A stretch of 40,595 bases of DNA from contig JACRNO010000030.1 in assembly GCA_016234855.1 (NCBI GenBank), forward strand, positions 1 to 40,595. Direction: 5' to 3'. The notes below the pieces were generated by a model that saw only the letters and a list, made by a program, of their open reading frames with translations, was not told the DNA's origin and searched no databases. This document shows, one piece after another, positions 24,675 through 34,138 of this stretch (positions are counted from its first letter, which is position 1; every line of letters starts with the position of its first letter). Source of the DNA: Deltaproteobacteria bacterium. Its GTDB lineage: Bacteria; Desulfobacterota; GWC2-55-46. The position numbers were made by a program, and so were the translations under genes.

Positions 24675-25292
24675 CTACAAACCTTCATAAAGCCTGACAA
24701 GGGCCGTTGCAGCGCTTTGCCACGGCTCGACTGAAGCCGCCTCCCCTTCATCAGCGCCGTGCGCCTGCGCAACCGGCATCAGGAACCTCTCCCGCCTCCG
24801 GGCGCCCTCACCGTCATTACCGGTAGCGGATAGAAAGAGGGCGCACCTGCCTATCACATGGCGGTTGAAAAACTCATACGACGAGCCGACCGGCATTTGC
24901 GTATCATCCCCGGTCTCGACCACCAGTTTTGCGCGGGAAGAGACAAGCCTTGCCAACAGACTTATCTGAAAGGCCGAGGCGGAATACGGCGCCTCGAATA
25001 CGTGGACGATATCAGGCCTTGCCATGCGCAGCGTCAGGGCAAGGGCGATAATATCCATATAAAAAAACTTCTCCGGCCTGTTCCGGTATGCAACCGGCAG
25101 TCCAAGAAGCCGGTACCCGTCGGCCTCGACCGTATACGCGTGCTCGTCGTTACCATCCACCCTCCAACCCTCCGGCGCTATGACCGTCACCTCATGGCCG
25201 AGGGCCGCGAGTTCGCGGAACAACAGCCTGCGGCCGGGCACAACCGCCTCGTGCCATGCAAAGACTATCTTGAGCTTATTTCCCGTTGCCAT
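24675..25292 (-). CDS. GT4-type glycosyltransferase remnant with internal deletion
   Basis: 205 residues, about half of a GT-B enzyme (usually 360-400). Residues 1-155 follow the GT4 N-terminal domain: KIVFAWHEAVVPGRRLLFRE, LAALGHEVTVIAPEGWR, the ARPDIVHVFEAPYSASAFQI block and RCALFLSATG. What follows is not a donor-binding domain, yet the last 20 residues (WQSAATALVRLYEGL) look like the normal C-terminal helix of the family. The simplest reading is an in-frame loss of about 170 residues, including the EX7E region. ATG 25292 has GGAGAC upstream and overlaps the previous gene by 17 nt. Probably non-catalytic, but possibly a small accessory protein. Confidence 0.7.
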   Translation of the reverse strand: MATGNKLKIVFAWHEAVVPGRRLLFRELAALGHEVTVIAPEGWRVDGNDEHAYTVEADGYRLLGLPVAYRNRPEKFFYMDIIALALTLRMARPDIVHVFEAPYSASAFQISLLARLVSSRAKLVVETGDDTQMPVGSSYEFFNRHVIGRCALFLSATGNDGEGARRRERFLMPVAQAHGADEGEAASVEPWQSAATALVRLYEGL

Positions 25293-26934
25293 CTGTCTCC
25301 TTTATTGCCTTCCGTCCGCCGTTCTTAGGGACATAGAAGATAACCCACGCGTTTGTCGGCTTGACGAAGTATTTTGCGTAAAGCTCATAACGGCTTGCAG
25401 CGTAGTTATTGAGCGTGTTCGGGTCGTCCGGCAAAGGCTCGCCCGTAAGGAGCTTATTCAATTCATTCCCGTCTCCGAGTATAAGGAGCGGTATCTCGTT
25501 ATTGTCTATCTGCCTGAATAGTTCCGGCTTGGGCACAAACCCGTACTTGCGCGCCTTAGTCATGTCGGTCATGAGCTCCCAGAAAAAGGCGCTGTCGGTC
25601 GGGTACTCGAAACCCATGACCGGCCTCCTGCCGGATTCAAAGACAAAGACCCCCCAGTTGTCAAGCACGACATCATCCGGCTTCGTGACCTTCTCGACGA
25701 TATCCCGGCTGAGCCTGTCCACCAGCGCGGGCGTGACGATAAGGTCGTCCGAGGGTAGCATATAAAAGATGCTCGTCTTGAGCCTTCGCCTGTAGTGAAC
25801 ATCGAGCGCGACGACTGATAAGATTATCACAACCGACAGCCCGATTACGATTTTTTTTGCGGATACGCGCTTTACAATCTCCTCAAAGAGCGGGACGGTA
25901 AGCAAGACCATGAATATCACGACCTGGTTCACATACCCGAGGTAATTGCCGTAGAGGTTGGAGCAGATGTAGACGATGGTTGCGAAGACAAGCCAGATAA
26001 AGACGTATACGCGGCGCCGCTGAGTATCGGCAACGCCACGGTGGAAGATGAAATAGACGGCGGTCGAGGCCGCGATAAGGACGAGAAGCACGACGGTATC
26101 CGGCACGGCTATGACCTCGATGAGTCCCTTCATCATCACGGCGGTCTTGTTGCCCTTGTGTATATCCACAATGAAATCGGGGTTGTTCCCTTTGCCGAGA
26201 TATATCTGCGCGTAAGCTCCGGCCCAGATGGTATATGCGCGAAGCGGCTCCTTTATGAATATCCATACCGCCGGGAGCATGGGCGCGGTCGTTGCAACGG
26301 TAAGTACCGCCAGTCTTTTAATCGCCTGCCTTACGCCCGCGCCGTCGGCAAGCGTTACCCATGCCACCCATAACGCAAACGTTATCGGCAGGAGAAAGAC
26401 GAGCCTCACGCCCATGGATATGCCGAGCAGGAGGCCCGACAAGGCGAGCATCCTCGTACTCAGCGCCCGCCTTTCCATATAGGCGCCTGTGACGACCGCG
26501 AACGCGGCGAAGGTCAGCAGGTTAGAGAGAGCGAACGGCTTTACCGGGATATTGGTCTTGAAATAGGTCAGGTTGACGATGAAGAGCAGATAGACGACAA
26601 GGGTGACGAGCAGGTCGCGCGAGAACCGCCTTGTCCACCAGACGACGAGCGCTCCTGATGCGAATATCGCCGCAACCGATAGCGAGCGTCCGCCAACGAT
26701 GCTGAAACCCGCAACCCGCATCCACAGGCCGTAGAAGTAATAGAGGAGCGGCTGGTTATGGGCGTTGATATCGAGTATCGGGATGCGGCCGTATTCGACT
26801 ATCTCTTTCGAGAGGACGAGCATGCCCCCCTCGTCCCCGTCGATAAAGCGCAGATACATCCCTGCGATGAGAATCGCCAGATGCGCTGCCGCAGCCGCGG
26901 CAATAGCCAGTTTCAGGAGTTTTTCCCTTGTCAT
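25276..26934 (-). CDS. Multispanning glycosyltransferase, family 39/PMT-type
   Basis: 552 residues with about 10-12 hydrophobic segments and a soluble C-terminal tail of about 180 residues. The first periplasmic loop has the acidic pattern FIDGDEGGMLV and INAHNQPLLYYFYG, the usual GT-C signature (D/E residues that activate the lipid-linked donor). ArnT- and PMT-like proteins share it; they transfer sugars from polyprenyl phosphate on the outer face of the inner membrane. The exact donor and acceptor are unknown. It sits in the polysaccharide cluster between another GT-C-type protein and the shortened GT4. Confidence 0.75.
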   Translation of the reverse strand: MTREKLLKLAIAAAAAAHLAILIAGMYLRFIDGDEGGMLVLSKEIVEYGRIPILDINAHNQPLLYYFYGLWMRVAGFSIVGGRSLSVAAIFASGALVVWWTRRFSRDLLVTLVVYLLFIVNLTYFKTNIPVKPFALSNLLTFAAFAVVTGAYMERRALSTRMLALSGLLLGISMGVRLVFLLPITFALWVAWVTLADGAGVRQAIKRLAVLTVATTAPMLPAVWIFIKEPLRAYTIWAGAYAQIYLGKGNNPDFIVDIHKGNKTAVMMKGLIEVIAVPDTVVLLVLIAASTAVYFIFHRGVADTQRRRVYVFIWLVFATIVYICSNLYGNYLGYVNQVVIFMVLLTVPLFEEIVKRVSAKKIVIGLSVVIILSVVALDVHYRRRLKTSIFYMLPSDDLIVTPALVDRLSRDIVEKVTKPDDVVLDNWGVFVFESGRRPVMGFEYPTDSAFFWELMTDMTKARKYGFVPKPELFRQIDNNEIPLLILGDGNELNKLLTGEPLPDDPNTLNNYAASRYELYAKYFVKPTNAWVIFYVPKNGGRKAIKETDGNGK

Positions 26935-26943
26935 ACTAATCCA

Positions 26944-28107
26944 CTATTGCCACAATACGAACGAGTATACGGGCGATACAAAGAGCACCCGGACTATCGT
27001 CAACGCGGTCAACACGCCGATGAAGTACCCCGCGTACCTGATTGGCACGGACCTCTCCACCCCATAGGAGAGGACAAGGAACGGGAATACGCCATAGAAG
27101 ATCCGCAGCAGGCCGTTGAAGTTATTCCACTGCGACGGCACGGTAATGACCGCAAGCAGGGCATACGCCAGGGTCACGTAATAAAAGGGATGGCGGGTCT
27201 TCACAAGACGCCAGCCCATGAGGACAAGCAGCGCCATGAGCCAGACGAATATAAAGATGTTGATTGCGCCCTTGAGCGCGTCTTTCGCGCCCGCGCCGGC
27301 AAACGTCTTGAGATGGCCGTATATGCCGGAAAACGGCACAAAGCTGATGACGGTGGAAGACTCGGCAGTCGGAAGCGTACCTAGTGTCCGGAAGATATAC
27401 TCCTGCCAAAGGAAGAACGGCAGAAGGGAAGCGGCCAGAAGCCCAGCGCGCTTGAGAGAGCGGCGGCTGTGCGCCTCCCATACGAAAAGCGGCGCAAATA
27501 CCACGACCGTATCCTCGCGCGTCAGGAACGCAAGGGCGAATAATACCGCGGTCAAGGGCAGGTTGTCCTCAAGATAGAAGTAGACGGCCGCAATGATGAG
27601 AGCCAGACAGAGCGCCGACGGGAGGTCGTACTGTATCGTCATTATCGACGGCGGCGCAAGCCCGTAGAAGAGGCTCCAGAACGGGCTGAGGGAAAACCGG
27701 CGCAAGAGCAATATGAAAAAATATACGCCGACGGCAAGGGCGATAAGATTGACGCAATAGAGCGAGTACGGCAGGAGCCGGACGTCGTTGAATGCCGCAA
27801 GCCGTGCCGCGAGCGGATAGACGACCCTCTGCTGCCTGTAGCCGTCCTTATAATGGCCTATCGTAAGGAACGGGTCCATGGCGACATAGTAATAGGCCTG
27901 GCCGTCGTATCCCCCGCCCCTGTCAAATACCACCATCCCCTTTTGTATATATTCAGGGGCGACGGTATCGGTAGCCGTATCCGACGATAGCCTTATCATG
28001 GCTGAATAGTCGTAGCCGTACGGCCTTATCGAAAAGAGGACAAGCAGATGGACGACGATAAGCGTAACGCCTATGCAAGCCCATGTCTGTGCGGTTTGGT
28101 TATTCAC
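26944..28107 (-). CDS. Multispanning protein, GT-C-like
   Basis: About 387 residues with about 9-10 hydrophobic segments. Between segments 1 and 2 is FDRGGGYDGQAYYYVAMDP, a periplasmic-loop motif (YDGQ-x-YYxxAxDP) seen in membrane glycosyltransferase-like proteins. I choose a GTG at 28107 because GGAGG lies 7 nt upstream, instead of the ATG at 28125 that would precede this ribosome site. It ends 9 bp before the family-39 gene starts, so the two are likely co-translated. A Wzy-like polymerase role is an alternative, since no other polymerase is evident in the cluster. Confidence 0.68.
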   Translation of the reverse strand: MNNQTAQTWACIGVTLIVVHLLVLFSIRPYGYDYSAMIRLSSDTATDTVAPEYIQKGMVVFDRGGGYDGQAYYYVAMDPFLTIGHYKDGYRQQRVVYPLAARLAAFNDVRLLPYSLYCVNLIALAVGVYFFILLLRRFSLSPFWSLFYGLAPPSIMTIQYDLPSALCLALIIAAVYFYLEDNLPLTAVLFALAFLTREDTVVVFAPLFVWEAHSRRSLKRAGLLAASLLPFFLWQEYIFRTLGTLPTAESSTVISFVPFSGIYGHLKTFAGAGAKDALKGAINIFIFVWLMALLVLMGWRLVKTRHPFYYVTLAYALLAVITVPSQWNNFNGLLRIFYGVFPFLVLSYGVERSVPIRYAGYFIGVLTALTIVRVLFVSPVYSFVLWQ

Positions 28108-28136
28108 TTCAATTCCTCCGCCCATTTACGCCTTTC

Positions 28137-28202
28137 GCAGCTCAGACCTTCAGGTCTGATGGCCTCTACCCGCGCATCTTCAGGGCTGAAGCCCTGAGCT
28201 AC
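28137..28202. repeat. Palindromic repeat: CAGACCTTCAGGTCTG plus TCAGGGCTGAAGCCCTGA
   Basis: Two small palindromes, CAGACCTTCAGGTCTGAT and TTCAGGGCTGAAGCCCTGAG, lie 25-30 bp apart between co-directional genes. The same pair (CAGACCTAAAGGTCT, CAGGGCTTTAGCCCTGA) occurs at 34289-34360. Confidence 0.75.
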
Positions 28203-28213
28203 ACAAGCGCGCT

Positions 28214-29317
28214 TCATGCAAACCCCTCGAATACATCGAGCGTCAGCTGCGCGGTCTTTTCCCACGAAAAGGCGCGTGCGCGCTCAAAGCCCCTTTTTGT
28301 CAATTCTTCACGAAGGGCGCTGTCGCTCGCAAGCCTTGTCAAGGCCCCGGATATTGCGCCCTCGTCAAGCGGGTCAACGAGTATTGCGGCGTCTCCCGCC
28401 ACCTCTGGCATGGAAGAGCAATTTGATGTCATCACCGGACAGCCGCAGGCGAATGCCTCGACAATGGGGAGGCCGAAACCCTCATGGAGCGAAGGAAAGG
28501 CAAGCCCGATGGCACCACCCAGAAGCGCGGGCATATCCTCAAGCGGCACGTACCCGAGGATGAGCACGTCGTCTTCAAGGCCGAGACTGCGTATCGCAGC
28601 CATGACGTTATCGTAGTCCATCCCGCTTTTACCCGTAATGACGAGCCTTGCCGCACCCCTTGCCCCGCTCCCTGCGAATGCGCGTATAAGCCCCGGCAGG
28701 TTCTTCCTGTACCACAGGAGACTCGACGTGTTTATGAAATAATCTTTCGATAGCCCGTACTTCTCCCTCACGCGGACGCAATCAGCCGCCGGCGCGGGCC
28801 GAAAAAGCGCGGTATCGTAACCGAGCGGTGTCACGGTTATGCGGCCCGGGTCGATGCCCGTCACCTCAAGCACGCTCTTTTTCGTCGCTTCCGAAATGAC
28901 AAGGACGGCGTCGGCCTTTTTTATCGTCCACGTTATCGCCTTAATGAAGTGGAGCTTTGCCGTCATGCTTATCGGGTTACGCAGGTACTGGCGAAGCGGC
29001 ACAAGGTCATAGACCGTAATCACCTTGGGCCCGGAGACGAACGGCGGCAGCTTCTCGTGCGGCACGAAGACGATATCGTGCGGCTCGCGCGCGAGCACGC
29101 GCGGCAGTTTAAGGTTCGTCCAGAAGAGCGGCGCGCCGGTGACGCGCTCCCTGAAGTTTACGCCCTCGACCTTGTGTATAATCGGGCCGCTTGAATAGAG
29201 GTCGTAGATATTCGCCTTGTCTACGGCGGCAAGCCCCTTCATCAGGTTATGGGCGTAGTAGCCCATCCCGTTGAGCGGGGTCTCGCTGAGCATCTTCGCG
29301 TGCACGGCTATCCTCAT
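28214..29317 (-). CDS. Glycosyltransferase family 4
   Basis: 367 residues with complete GT-B architecture. N-terminal MRIAVHAKMLSETPLNGMGY, middle VISEATKKSVLEVTGI, C-terminal donor domain with LPGLIRAFAG, PALLGGAIGLAFPSLHEGFG and LPIVEAFACGCPVM, where E-x7-E is intact. Transfers a sugar to a lipid-linked intermediate at the cytosolic face. The start ATG overlaps the methyltransferase stop as ATGA (4 nt). Closely resembles the 35580-36689 protein in layout. Donor sugar unknown. Confidence 0.9.
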   Translation of the reverse strand: MRIAVHAKMLSETPLNGMGYYAHNLMKGLAAVDKANIYDLYSSGPIIHKVEGVNFRERVTGAPLFWTNLKLPRVLAREPHDIVFVPHEKLPPFVSGPKVITVYDLVPLRQYLRNPISMTAKLHFIKAITWTIKKADAVLVISEATKKSVLEVTGIDPGRITVTPLGYDTALFRPAPAADCVRVREKYGLSKDYFINTSSLLWYRKNLPGLIRAFAGSGARGAARLVITGKSGMDYDNVMAAIRSLGLEDDVLILGYVPLEDMPALLGGAIGLAFPSLHEGFGLPIVEAFACGCPVMTSNCSSMPEVAGDAAILVDPLDEGAISGALTRLASDSALREELTKRGFERARAFSWEKTAQLTLDVFEGFA

Positions 29318-30120
29318 TTGAACCTTGCCATAACGTAGAGTCCGCGCCCGGTAAAGGGCAGCAGTTTGAATAACGGCTTGAACAACGATGCAACTGCGCC
29401 GAGACGACTTGAGCCGGTCTTTGCCGTTAGCCAGCCGCCGGGGTCTGGCTTTTTTGTCTCATGCGCAACGACTACCGCGCCGTTTCGCTCAAGGAGCGAC
29501 GCGAGGCTCTTAAAGCTCCACCTCGTCAGATGATGCGGGGGCCCGTCCTGCCTGTCAAACCGCGCAAGCGTCCTGTCGCGGTTCGGCACGCTCAGGGCCA
29601 GATACGCCCCGGGGTTCAACAGTCCCCTCAAACTCATGATAAAACCGGCCGGGTCTTCGAGATGTTCCAAGACCTCAAAACACGTTACAACGTCAAAGCC
29701 CCTGTGCGGGAACCTTTCACCCAACGAATCGACGCTCATGGCAAAGACGTTCTCAAGCCCGCGCCTTTTCCGCGCGACCTCGACTTTCTCCGCTACAAAA
29801 TCCACGCCCCATACCTCATACCCTTTTTCAGCAGCCGCGCAGATGAACTCGCCTGCGCCGCAGCCGACATCCAGAAGACGTCTGCCGTATACGGCCGGGG
29901 CCGAGAGAAAACGCCTGTGGTGCCAGCTAAGGGCGCACTCGTGCGTCCAATAGTCGATATGCGCCTCTGCTGCCCTGTAGGTTTGCGGGTCTGCGCCGGC
30001 CATCGGGTCTGAAAAGACAAGGTCGCACGAGGCGCAGCGGCAAAGGATGTATTGACCTGATGCGCCTACTGGCCTGCCTTCGTTTATCACGCCGCACGAC
30101 GGGCACGCTCTCGTCGTCAT
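29314..30120 (-). CDS. Zinc-ribbon class I methyltransferase (copy 2)
   Basis: About 268 residues from ATG 30120. An N-terminal zinc ribbon (CPSC ... CASC) is followed by a SAM methyltransferase fold with LDVGCGAGEFICAA, acidic VDF, and CFEVLEHLEDP. The C-terminal region has PHHLTRWS and a hydrophobic end. The arrangement is that of the methyltransferases found in polysaccharide clusters, some of which modify sugars or cap chains. The ATG overlaps the previous gene by 4 nt (ATGA), with AAGGGGAG upstream; longer starts reaching into that gene are unlikely. It and the next gene are clearly paralogous. Confidence 0.85.
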   Translation of the reverse strand: MTTRACPSCGVINEGRPVGASGQYILCRCASCDLVFSDPMAGADPQTYRAAEAHIDYWTHECALSWHHRRFLSAPAVYGRRLLDVGCGAGEFICAAAEKGYEVWGVDFVAEKVEVARKRRGLENVFAMSVDSLGERFPHRGFDVVTCFEVLEHLEDPAGFIMSLRGLLNPGAYLALSVPNRDRTLARFDRQDGPPHHLTRWSFKSLASLLERNGAVVVAHETKKPDPGGWLTAKTGSSRLGAVASLFKPLFKLLPFTGRGLYVMARFK

Positions 30121-31040
30121 ATACTCCCCTTGTCCTTGATGCGCGCCGTCGCCACCATGCCCGTGCCGGGCAATTGAAGCAGGCTCAGAAAAAAGCCGGG
30201 CACAGCGCACACGGCCTTCAGCATGGTCTCTTTAATCGTCATAAGGCGCACTGCCTTATCAAGACTGGCCTGCGCCGCGCCCCCAACGCCTGCAAGCCCC
30301 TTCTTCACAAGTCCGCTGGCAATGCCCAGGCGCACCCTGTTCCTGAGATAGTTTGCAAGGTCATCACTGTCAAGAGTCTTCTCGCGAAGCCTCACCACCT
30401 CAAAGCCCGCGCGCTCCAGAAAACCCTTGAGCACGGACGGACTCCATCGCGTCAGGTGATTCGGCGGGCCGTCGCCTGTGCCGAGGGTGTCGATAAACCT
30501 GTCCCTGTTCGGCACGCTGAGGACGATAAGCCCGCCCGGCGATAGCAGCCCTTTGAGGTCTTCAAGGAATCGCGTGGGAGAGTCGAGATGTTCGAGGACC
30601 TCGAAAAAGGTCACGACGTTGAACTTGTTGGAGCCGAACCGCTCTTTGATATCTGCGACGCTCAGGCAATATACCCTGTCAAGACCGTATCTCGACCGGG
30701 CAGCCTCGATATTCTTCCCGTCGAAGTCAATGCCCCACGGCTCGAAACCCGCCTTGGCCGCCGAGTCCAAGAAGACACCGGTGCCGCAGCCGATATCAAG
30801 GAGAGCGCCGCGCGAAGCGATATCAATAAGGGCCTTGACGTGATACCACTCAGGCCGCCGCGCTATCACGCGACCCACGCCATAGGCGTCGGACGACTCA
30901 TACCAACCCGCGCCCGGGGCGGCAAAGGGTTCCGCATACTCGACGCCGCACGCGTTGCACATCCAGAGCGTATACTCCCCGAACCTGCCCGTCTGGCGCG
31001 GCGCGGCCTCTTTCAGACAGACCGGACACCTGCGCATCAT
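30117..31040 (-). CDS. Zinc-ribbon class I methyltransferase (copy 1)
   Basis: About 307 residues from ATG 31040 (GGGTGG upstream); an ATG further upstream at 31118 would add 26 non-conserved residues. N-terminal ribbon CPVC ... CNAC, then LDIGCGTGVFLDSA, WGIDFDGKNIE, FFEVLEHLDSP, LSVPNRDRF and NHLTRWS, as in its twin. The two tandem genes probably arose by duplication and diverged to different acceptors; I cannot name the substrates. It lies about 100 bp downstream of the flippase gene. Confidence 0.85.
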   Translation of the reverse strand: MMRRCPVCLKEAAPRQTGRFGEYTLWMCNACGVEYAEPFAAPGAGWYESSDAYGVGRVIARRPEWYHVKALIDIASRGALLDIGCGTGVFLDSAAKAGFEPWGIDFDGKNIEAARSRYGLDRVYCLSVADIKERFGSNKFNVVTFFEVLEHLDSPTRFLEDLKGLLSPGGLIVLSVPNRDRFIDTLGTGDGPPNHLTRWSPSVLKGFLERAGFEVVRLREKTLDSDDLANYLRNRVRLGIASGLVKKGLAGVGGAAQASLDKAVRLMTIKETMLKAVCAVPGFFLSLLQLPGTGMVATARIKDKGSI

Positions 31041-31141
31041 CTTATCCACCCCGTAAAAAGCCGTCCCGCAAGGAGACGATATACCATGAACCACATCGCA
31101 TTCCTGCGATACGCCCATGTACGACCGGGGAGTTGCGTCAA

Positions 31142-32677
31142 CTACTGTCCGAATCTCCTGATGGCCCCGCTTGCCTTCTCAAACATATAATCCGCCTCGT
31201 CCGAGCGCAGCGCGAACGACAACGCAACGTAGACGATAATCCCGCAAGCGGACATGAGGACGATATACGCGAGGACGCCGTACTTCGTCTGCATCTGAAA
31301 AAGCCCGGACAGAGGCGCGGTCAATAAAAGGAGCGCGCCTGTCATTGCAAGGGCCGCCGCAAGGTGGCGGCTAAAAGGCGCCAGCAGCGGCCTTATAACG
31401 TCCATGCCCGTCTTCTTCCGCAAGACAAAGAGCATCGCCGCAAGATGCACCGTGGCCGTGGCGGAAAACGCGAGCGGTATGCCGATAAAGCCGAAGGCCG
31501 GGGTGAATATGACGAGCAGGATTACGTTCAACGCCACGACAACGATACCGAGAACGCTCATCGTCTTTATCTCTTTCAACGCGAGAAAGACCCTGCTCAG
31601 TATCATGACCGAGGCCGCGCCGCAAATCCCGAAGACGTAATAGAAAAGGGCCGTGGACGTCAGGGCGGTGGAGGCCGGCGTAAACGCCCCCCTCTCGAAG
31701 AGCAGGCCCACAAGCGGCCGCCCGAGTATCGCCATCCCGGCTATGGTCGGCACGATGACGAACGAGACGAGACGCATACCCTTGGTAAGTAACGCGGCAA
31801 GGCCGTCCATATCGCCGTCCACGGCAAACCGCGAGAAGGCCGGGAGCACCACGCTCATGGCCCCAAATATCAGGAGATTGGACGGAACGTTCACGAGCTT
31901 GAAGGCATAGCTCAGAGCGGCGATAGAGCCTTCGGGAAGTCCCGCGGCGATGCTCCTTTCATATAGTATGCCGCAATAATTTACGGCCGCGGATACGAAT
32001 ATGGGCAGGAGCAGCACACCCGTCTCTTTAAGGCGCGCCTGGCCCGCGTCAAGCCTTAATGAGTATCCAAGCCTCTCGGTTCTAAATAGAAGGACGAGTG
32101 CGGCTATAAAGACGACGCTCCCAATAACGTAGCCGACAGCAAGGGAGAATATGCCGAAGGCGTCTTTGAAGGCCAACAGCACCGCGATGATGAAGACGAA
32201 GTTGAAAGACCTGCCCAGCGCCGGCACAAAGAACCGTCCGTGGGCGTTCAAACGGTTGGACATGTAGGCCGCAACCGGGGCCGTAAAGACGAGGATAAGC
32301 ATAATCCTGGTGAGCGCGGTTGCAAGGCTGCGGGCCTCGCCCGTAAACCCTGCGGCCACAAAGTCGATTAGCGGCGGCGCCAGCAGGTATAGCGCGGCGC
32401 ACGCAAAGACGGACAGGATGGCGGTGGCGTTAAGAAAGGTCGAGAAGAACGCATCTGCAGGGCCCGACTTTTTATACTCTACGTATGCTGGTATGAAGAC
32501 CGCGTTAATCGCCGTGACGAAAAGCTCTACGACCATCACGGTGATGACGAGGGCGAGGAAGTAGGCGTCAGCGGCCCAACTCGTGCCGAAACTGCCCGCG
32601 ATGAATATGTCCACGGCAAAGTTCAGCAGTTGGCCGATGAGCGTGGCCGCAACGGCGAGACTGATTGAACGGAGCAT
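31142..32677 (-). CDS. MurJ/MviN- or Wzx-type lipid flippase
   Basis: 511 residues with about 14 hydrophobic segments, the MOP exporter superfamily size. N-terminal AVAATLIGQLLNFAVDIFIAG and the central PIFVSAAVNYCGILYERSIA-type segment resemble MurJ/MviN, which flips lipid II. In this context (just after a polyprenyl glycosylphosphotransferase) a role in flipping the lipid-linked polysaccharide unit is more likely. The start overlaps the upstream stop by 1 nt (TAATG), so the pair is tightly coupled. The choice between MurJ and Wzx needs alignment of the basic residues in TM1/2/8. Confidence 0.82.
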   Translation of the reverse strand: MLRSISLAVAATLIGQLLNFAVDIFIAGSFGTSWAADAYFLALVITVMVVELFVTAINAVFIPAYVEYKKSGPADAFFSTFLNATAILSVFACAALYLLAPPLIDFVAAGFTGEARSLATALTRIMLILVFTAPVAAYMSNRLNAHGRFFVPALGRSFNFVFIIAVLLAFKDAFGIFSLAVGYVIGSVVFIAALVLLFRTERLGYSLRLDAGQARLKETGVLLLPIFVSAAVNYCGILYERSIAAGLPEGSIAALSYAFKLVNVPSNLLIFGAMSVVLPAFSRFAVDGDMDGLAALLTKGMRLVSFVIVPTIAGMAILGRPLVGLLFERGAFTPASTALTSTALFYYVFGICGAASVMILSRVFLALKEIKTMSVLGIVVVALNVILLVIFTPAFGFIGIPLAFSATATVHLAAMLFVLRKKTGMDVIRPLLAPFSRHLAAALAMTGALLLLTAPLSGLFQMQTKYGVLAYIVLMSACGIIVYVALSFALRSDEADYMFEKASGAIRRFGQ

Positions 32678-34110
32678 TAGTATGCGCCTTTACCAAACAG
32701 GACCGCGGGGATTGTCATGATGAGTATCTTGAAGTCGAGCCAGAGGCTCCAGTTGTCGATATACTGAAGGTCGAGCCTCATCCAATCGGAGAAACTGATG
32801 TTGTTCCTGCCGCTCACCTGCCAGATGCAGGTAAGACCGGGCTTCATGGACAGCCTTCTCCTTTGCCAGCGCTCGTAGAGCGCGACCTCGGTGGCAAGAG
32901 GCGGCCTGGGGCCGACGATGCTCATCTCGCCTTTGAAGACGTTCCACAACTGCGGCAGCTCGTCAAGGCTTGAGCGGCGCATAAACCCGCCCACCTTCGT
33001 TATGCGCGGGTCGTTCCTTATCTTGAAGGCCGGGCCGTCAACCTCGTTCAACGCCTTAATGTCCACGAGCATCGATTCGGCCCCAACGCGCATGGAGCGG
33101 AACTTATGCATATAAAACGGCTTGCCGTTTATGCCGCACCGTTGCTGACTGAAGATGATCGGGCCGGGAGACGTTAATTTTACCGCAGCCGCGCACAGAG
33201 CTATAAGCGGAGAGAGGCCGACGAGCATCAAAGACGAGATAACGATATCAACGATACGCTTTACGAACAGGGCGTTCTCGTCTGTCGGCAGCGTCGTGAA
33301 GGTAAGCAGCGGCACGTCGTCCAGCTCTTCTATATGCACCCTTGCTATCATGTGCGGAAAGACGCTCAGGAGCATGCGCGCGTTGACGCCCTCGTCCTCG
33401 AGCATCAGGAAGACGTCCTCCAGCGCGGCGACGCGCTCGTGCGGCACGGCGAATATGACCTCGTCAACGTTCAGGCGGTGTACGATATCGGATATCTCGG
33501 CTACGCTGCCGAGACTGCCGCGCTCGCGCGCGCCGTTTTCAGAGACGAAGCCAAGAAAATTAAAGCCCCAATTGCCGTGCGCCTTGATGATGGAGGCCAC
33601 GCGTGAGGCTGCCTCGCCCGTGCCGACGACCACCACGTTATTCATGTTAATCGGTCTTTTAAGCCACGCGCGCACGGCAAGGCGCATAAGTATCCTGCCC
33701 AAGGCAAGGCAAAAGACGTTTGTAACGGCGAAGACCGCAAGGAAGAGACGGCTGAGATATATGGAGCGCAGGAGAAAGAGAACGGCGGTCAGCGCGACCA
33801 CGGCGGCGACTGAACCCGCGAGTATCCGCACCCACTCCATGAAGAGCCTGGCCTTTGAGGAGAAACGATACGCGCCCGCGTAGATGAGCGCGACCGTCCA
33901 GAACGGGGCTATAAGCAGCAGAAGCCAGAGATAATCCCATATAGGGAAGAGGCTCCCGTAAACGGAAAACCACTGCTCCCTAATCCGATAGGCGAGAAGG
34001 AACGAGACGGCCGTCAGCGCGATATCGAGGAGATAGACGGATGCGACTATGGACTTGACCTTCTTCTTGACCAAGGAAACTTCTCCATGTTGATTGCCGA
34101 TTATCCGCAA
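32677..34110 (-). CDS. Polyprenyl glycosylphosphotransferase (chain-initiating)
   Basis: 477 residues. Four or five N-terminal hydrophobic segments, a CoA-binding-like NAD fold (VVVGTGEAASRVASIIKAHG), one further hydrophobic segment (near SSLMLVGLSPLIALCAAAV), then the bacterial sugar transferase domain: QQRCGINGKPFYMHKFRSM, RRSSLDELPQLWNVFKGEMS and VGPRPPLATEV. This is the WbaP/WcaJ-type enzyme that transfers a sugar-1-phosphate to undecaprenyl phosphate and starts repeat-unit assembly. ATG at 34110, or a TTG at 34074 with GGAG 8 nt upstream; the latter gives a start close to the first membrane segment. It overlaps the flippase by 1 nt. Confidence 0.93.
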   Translation of the reverse strand: MRIIGNQHGEVSLVKKKVKSIVASVYLLDIALTAVSFLLAYRIREQWFSVYGSLFPIWDYLWLLLLIAPFWTVALIYAGAYRFSSKARLFMEWVRILAGSVAAVVALTAVLFLLRSIYLSRLFLAVFAVTNVFCLALGRILMRLAVRAWLKRPINMNNVVVVGTGEAASRVASIIKAHGNWGFNFLGFVSENGARERGSLGSVAEISDIVHRLNVDEVIFAVPHERVAALEDVFLMLEDEGVNARMLLSVFPHMIARVHIEELDDVPLLTFTTLPTDENALFVKRIVDIVISSLMLVGLSPLIALCAAAVKLTSPGPIIFSQQRCGINGKPFYMHKFRSMRVGAESMLVDIKALNEVDGPAFKIRNDPRITKVGGFMRRSSLDELPQLWNVFKGEMSIVGPRPPLATEVALYERWQRRRLSMKPGLTCIWQVSGRNNISFSDWMRLDLQYIDNWSLWLDFKILIMTIPAVLFGKGAY

Positions 34111-34138
34111 TCGGCCTTATGCGCTTAAAGAAACTCTT

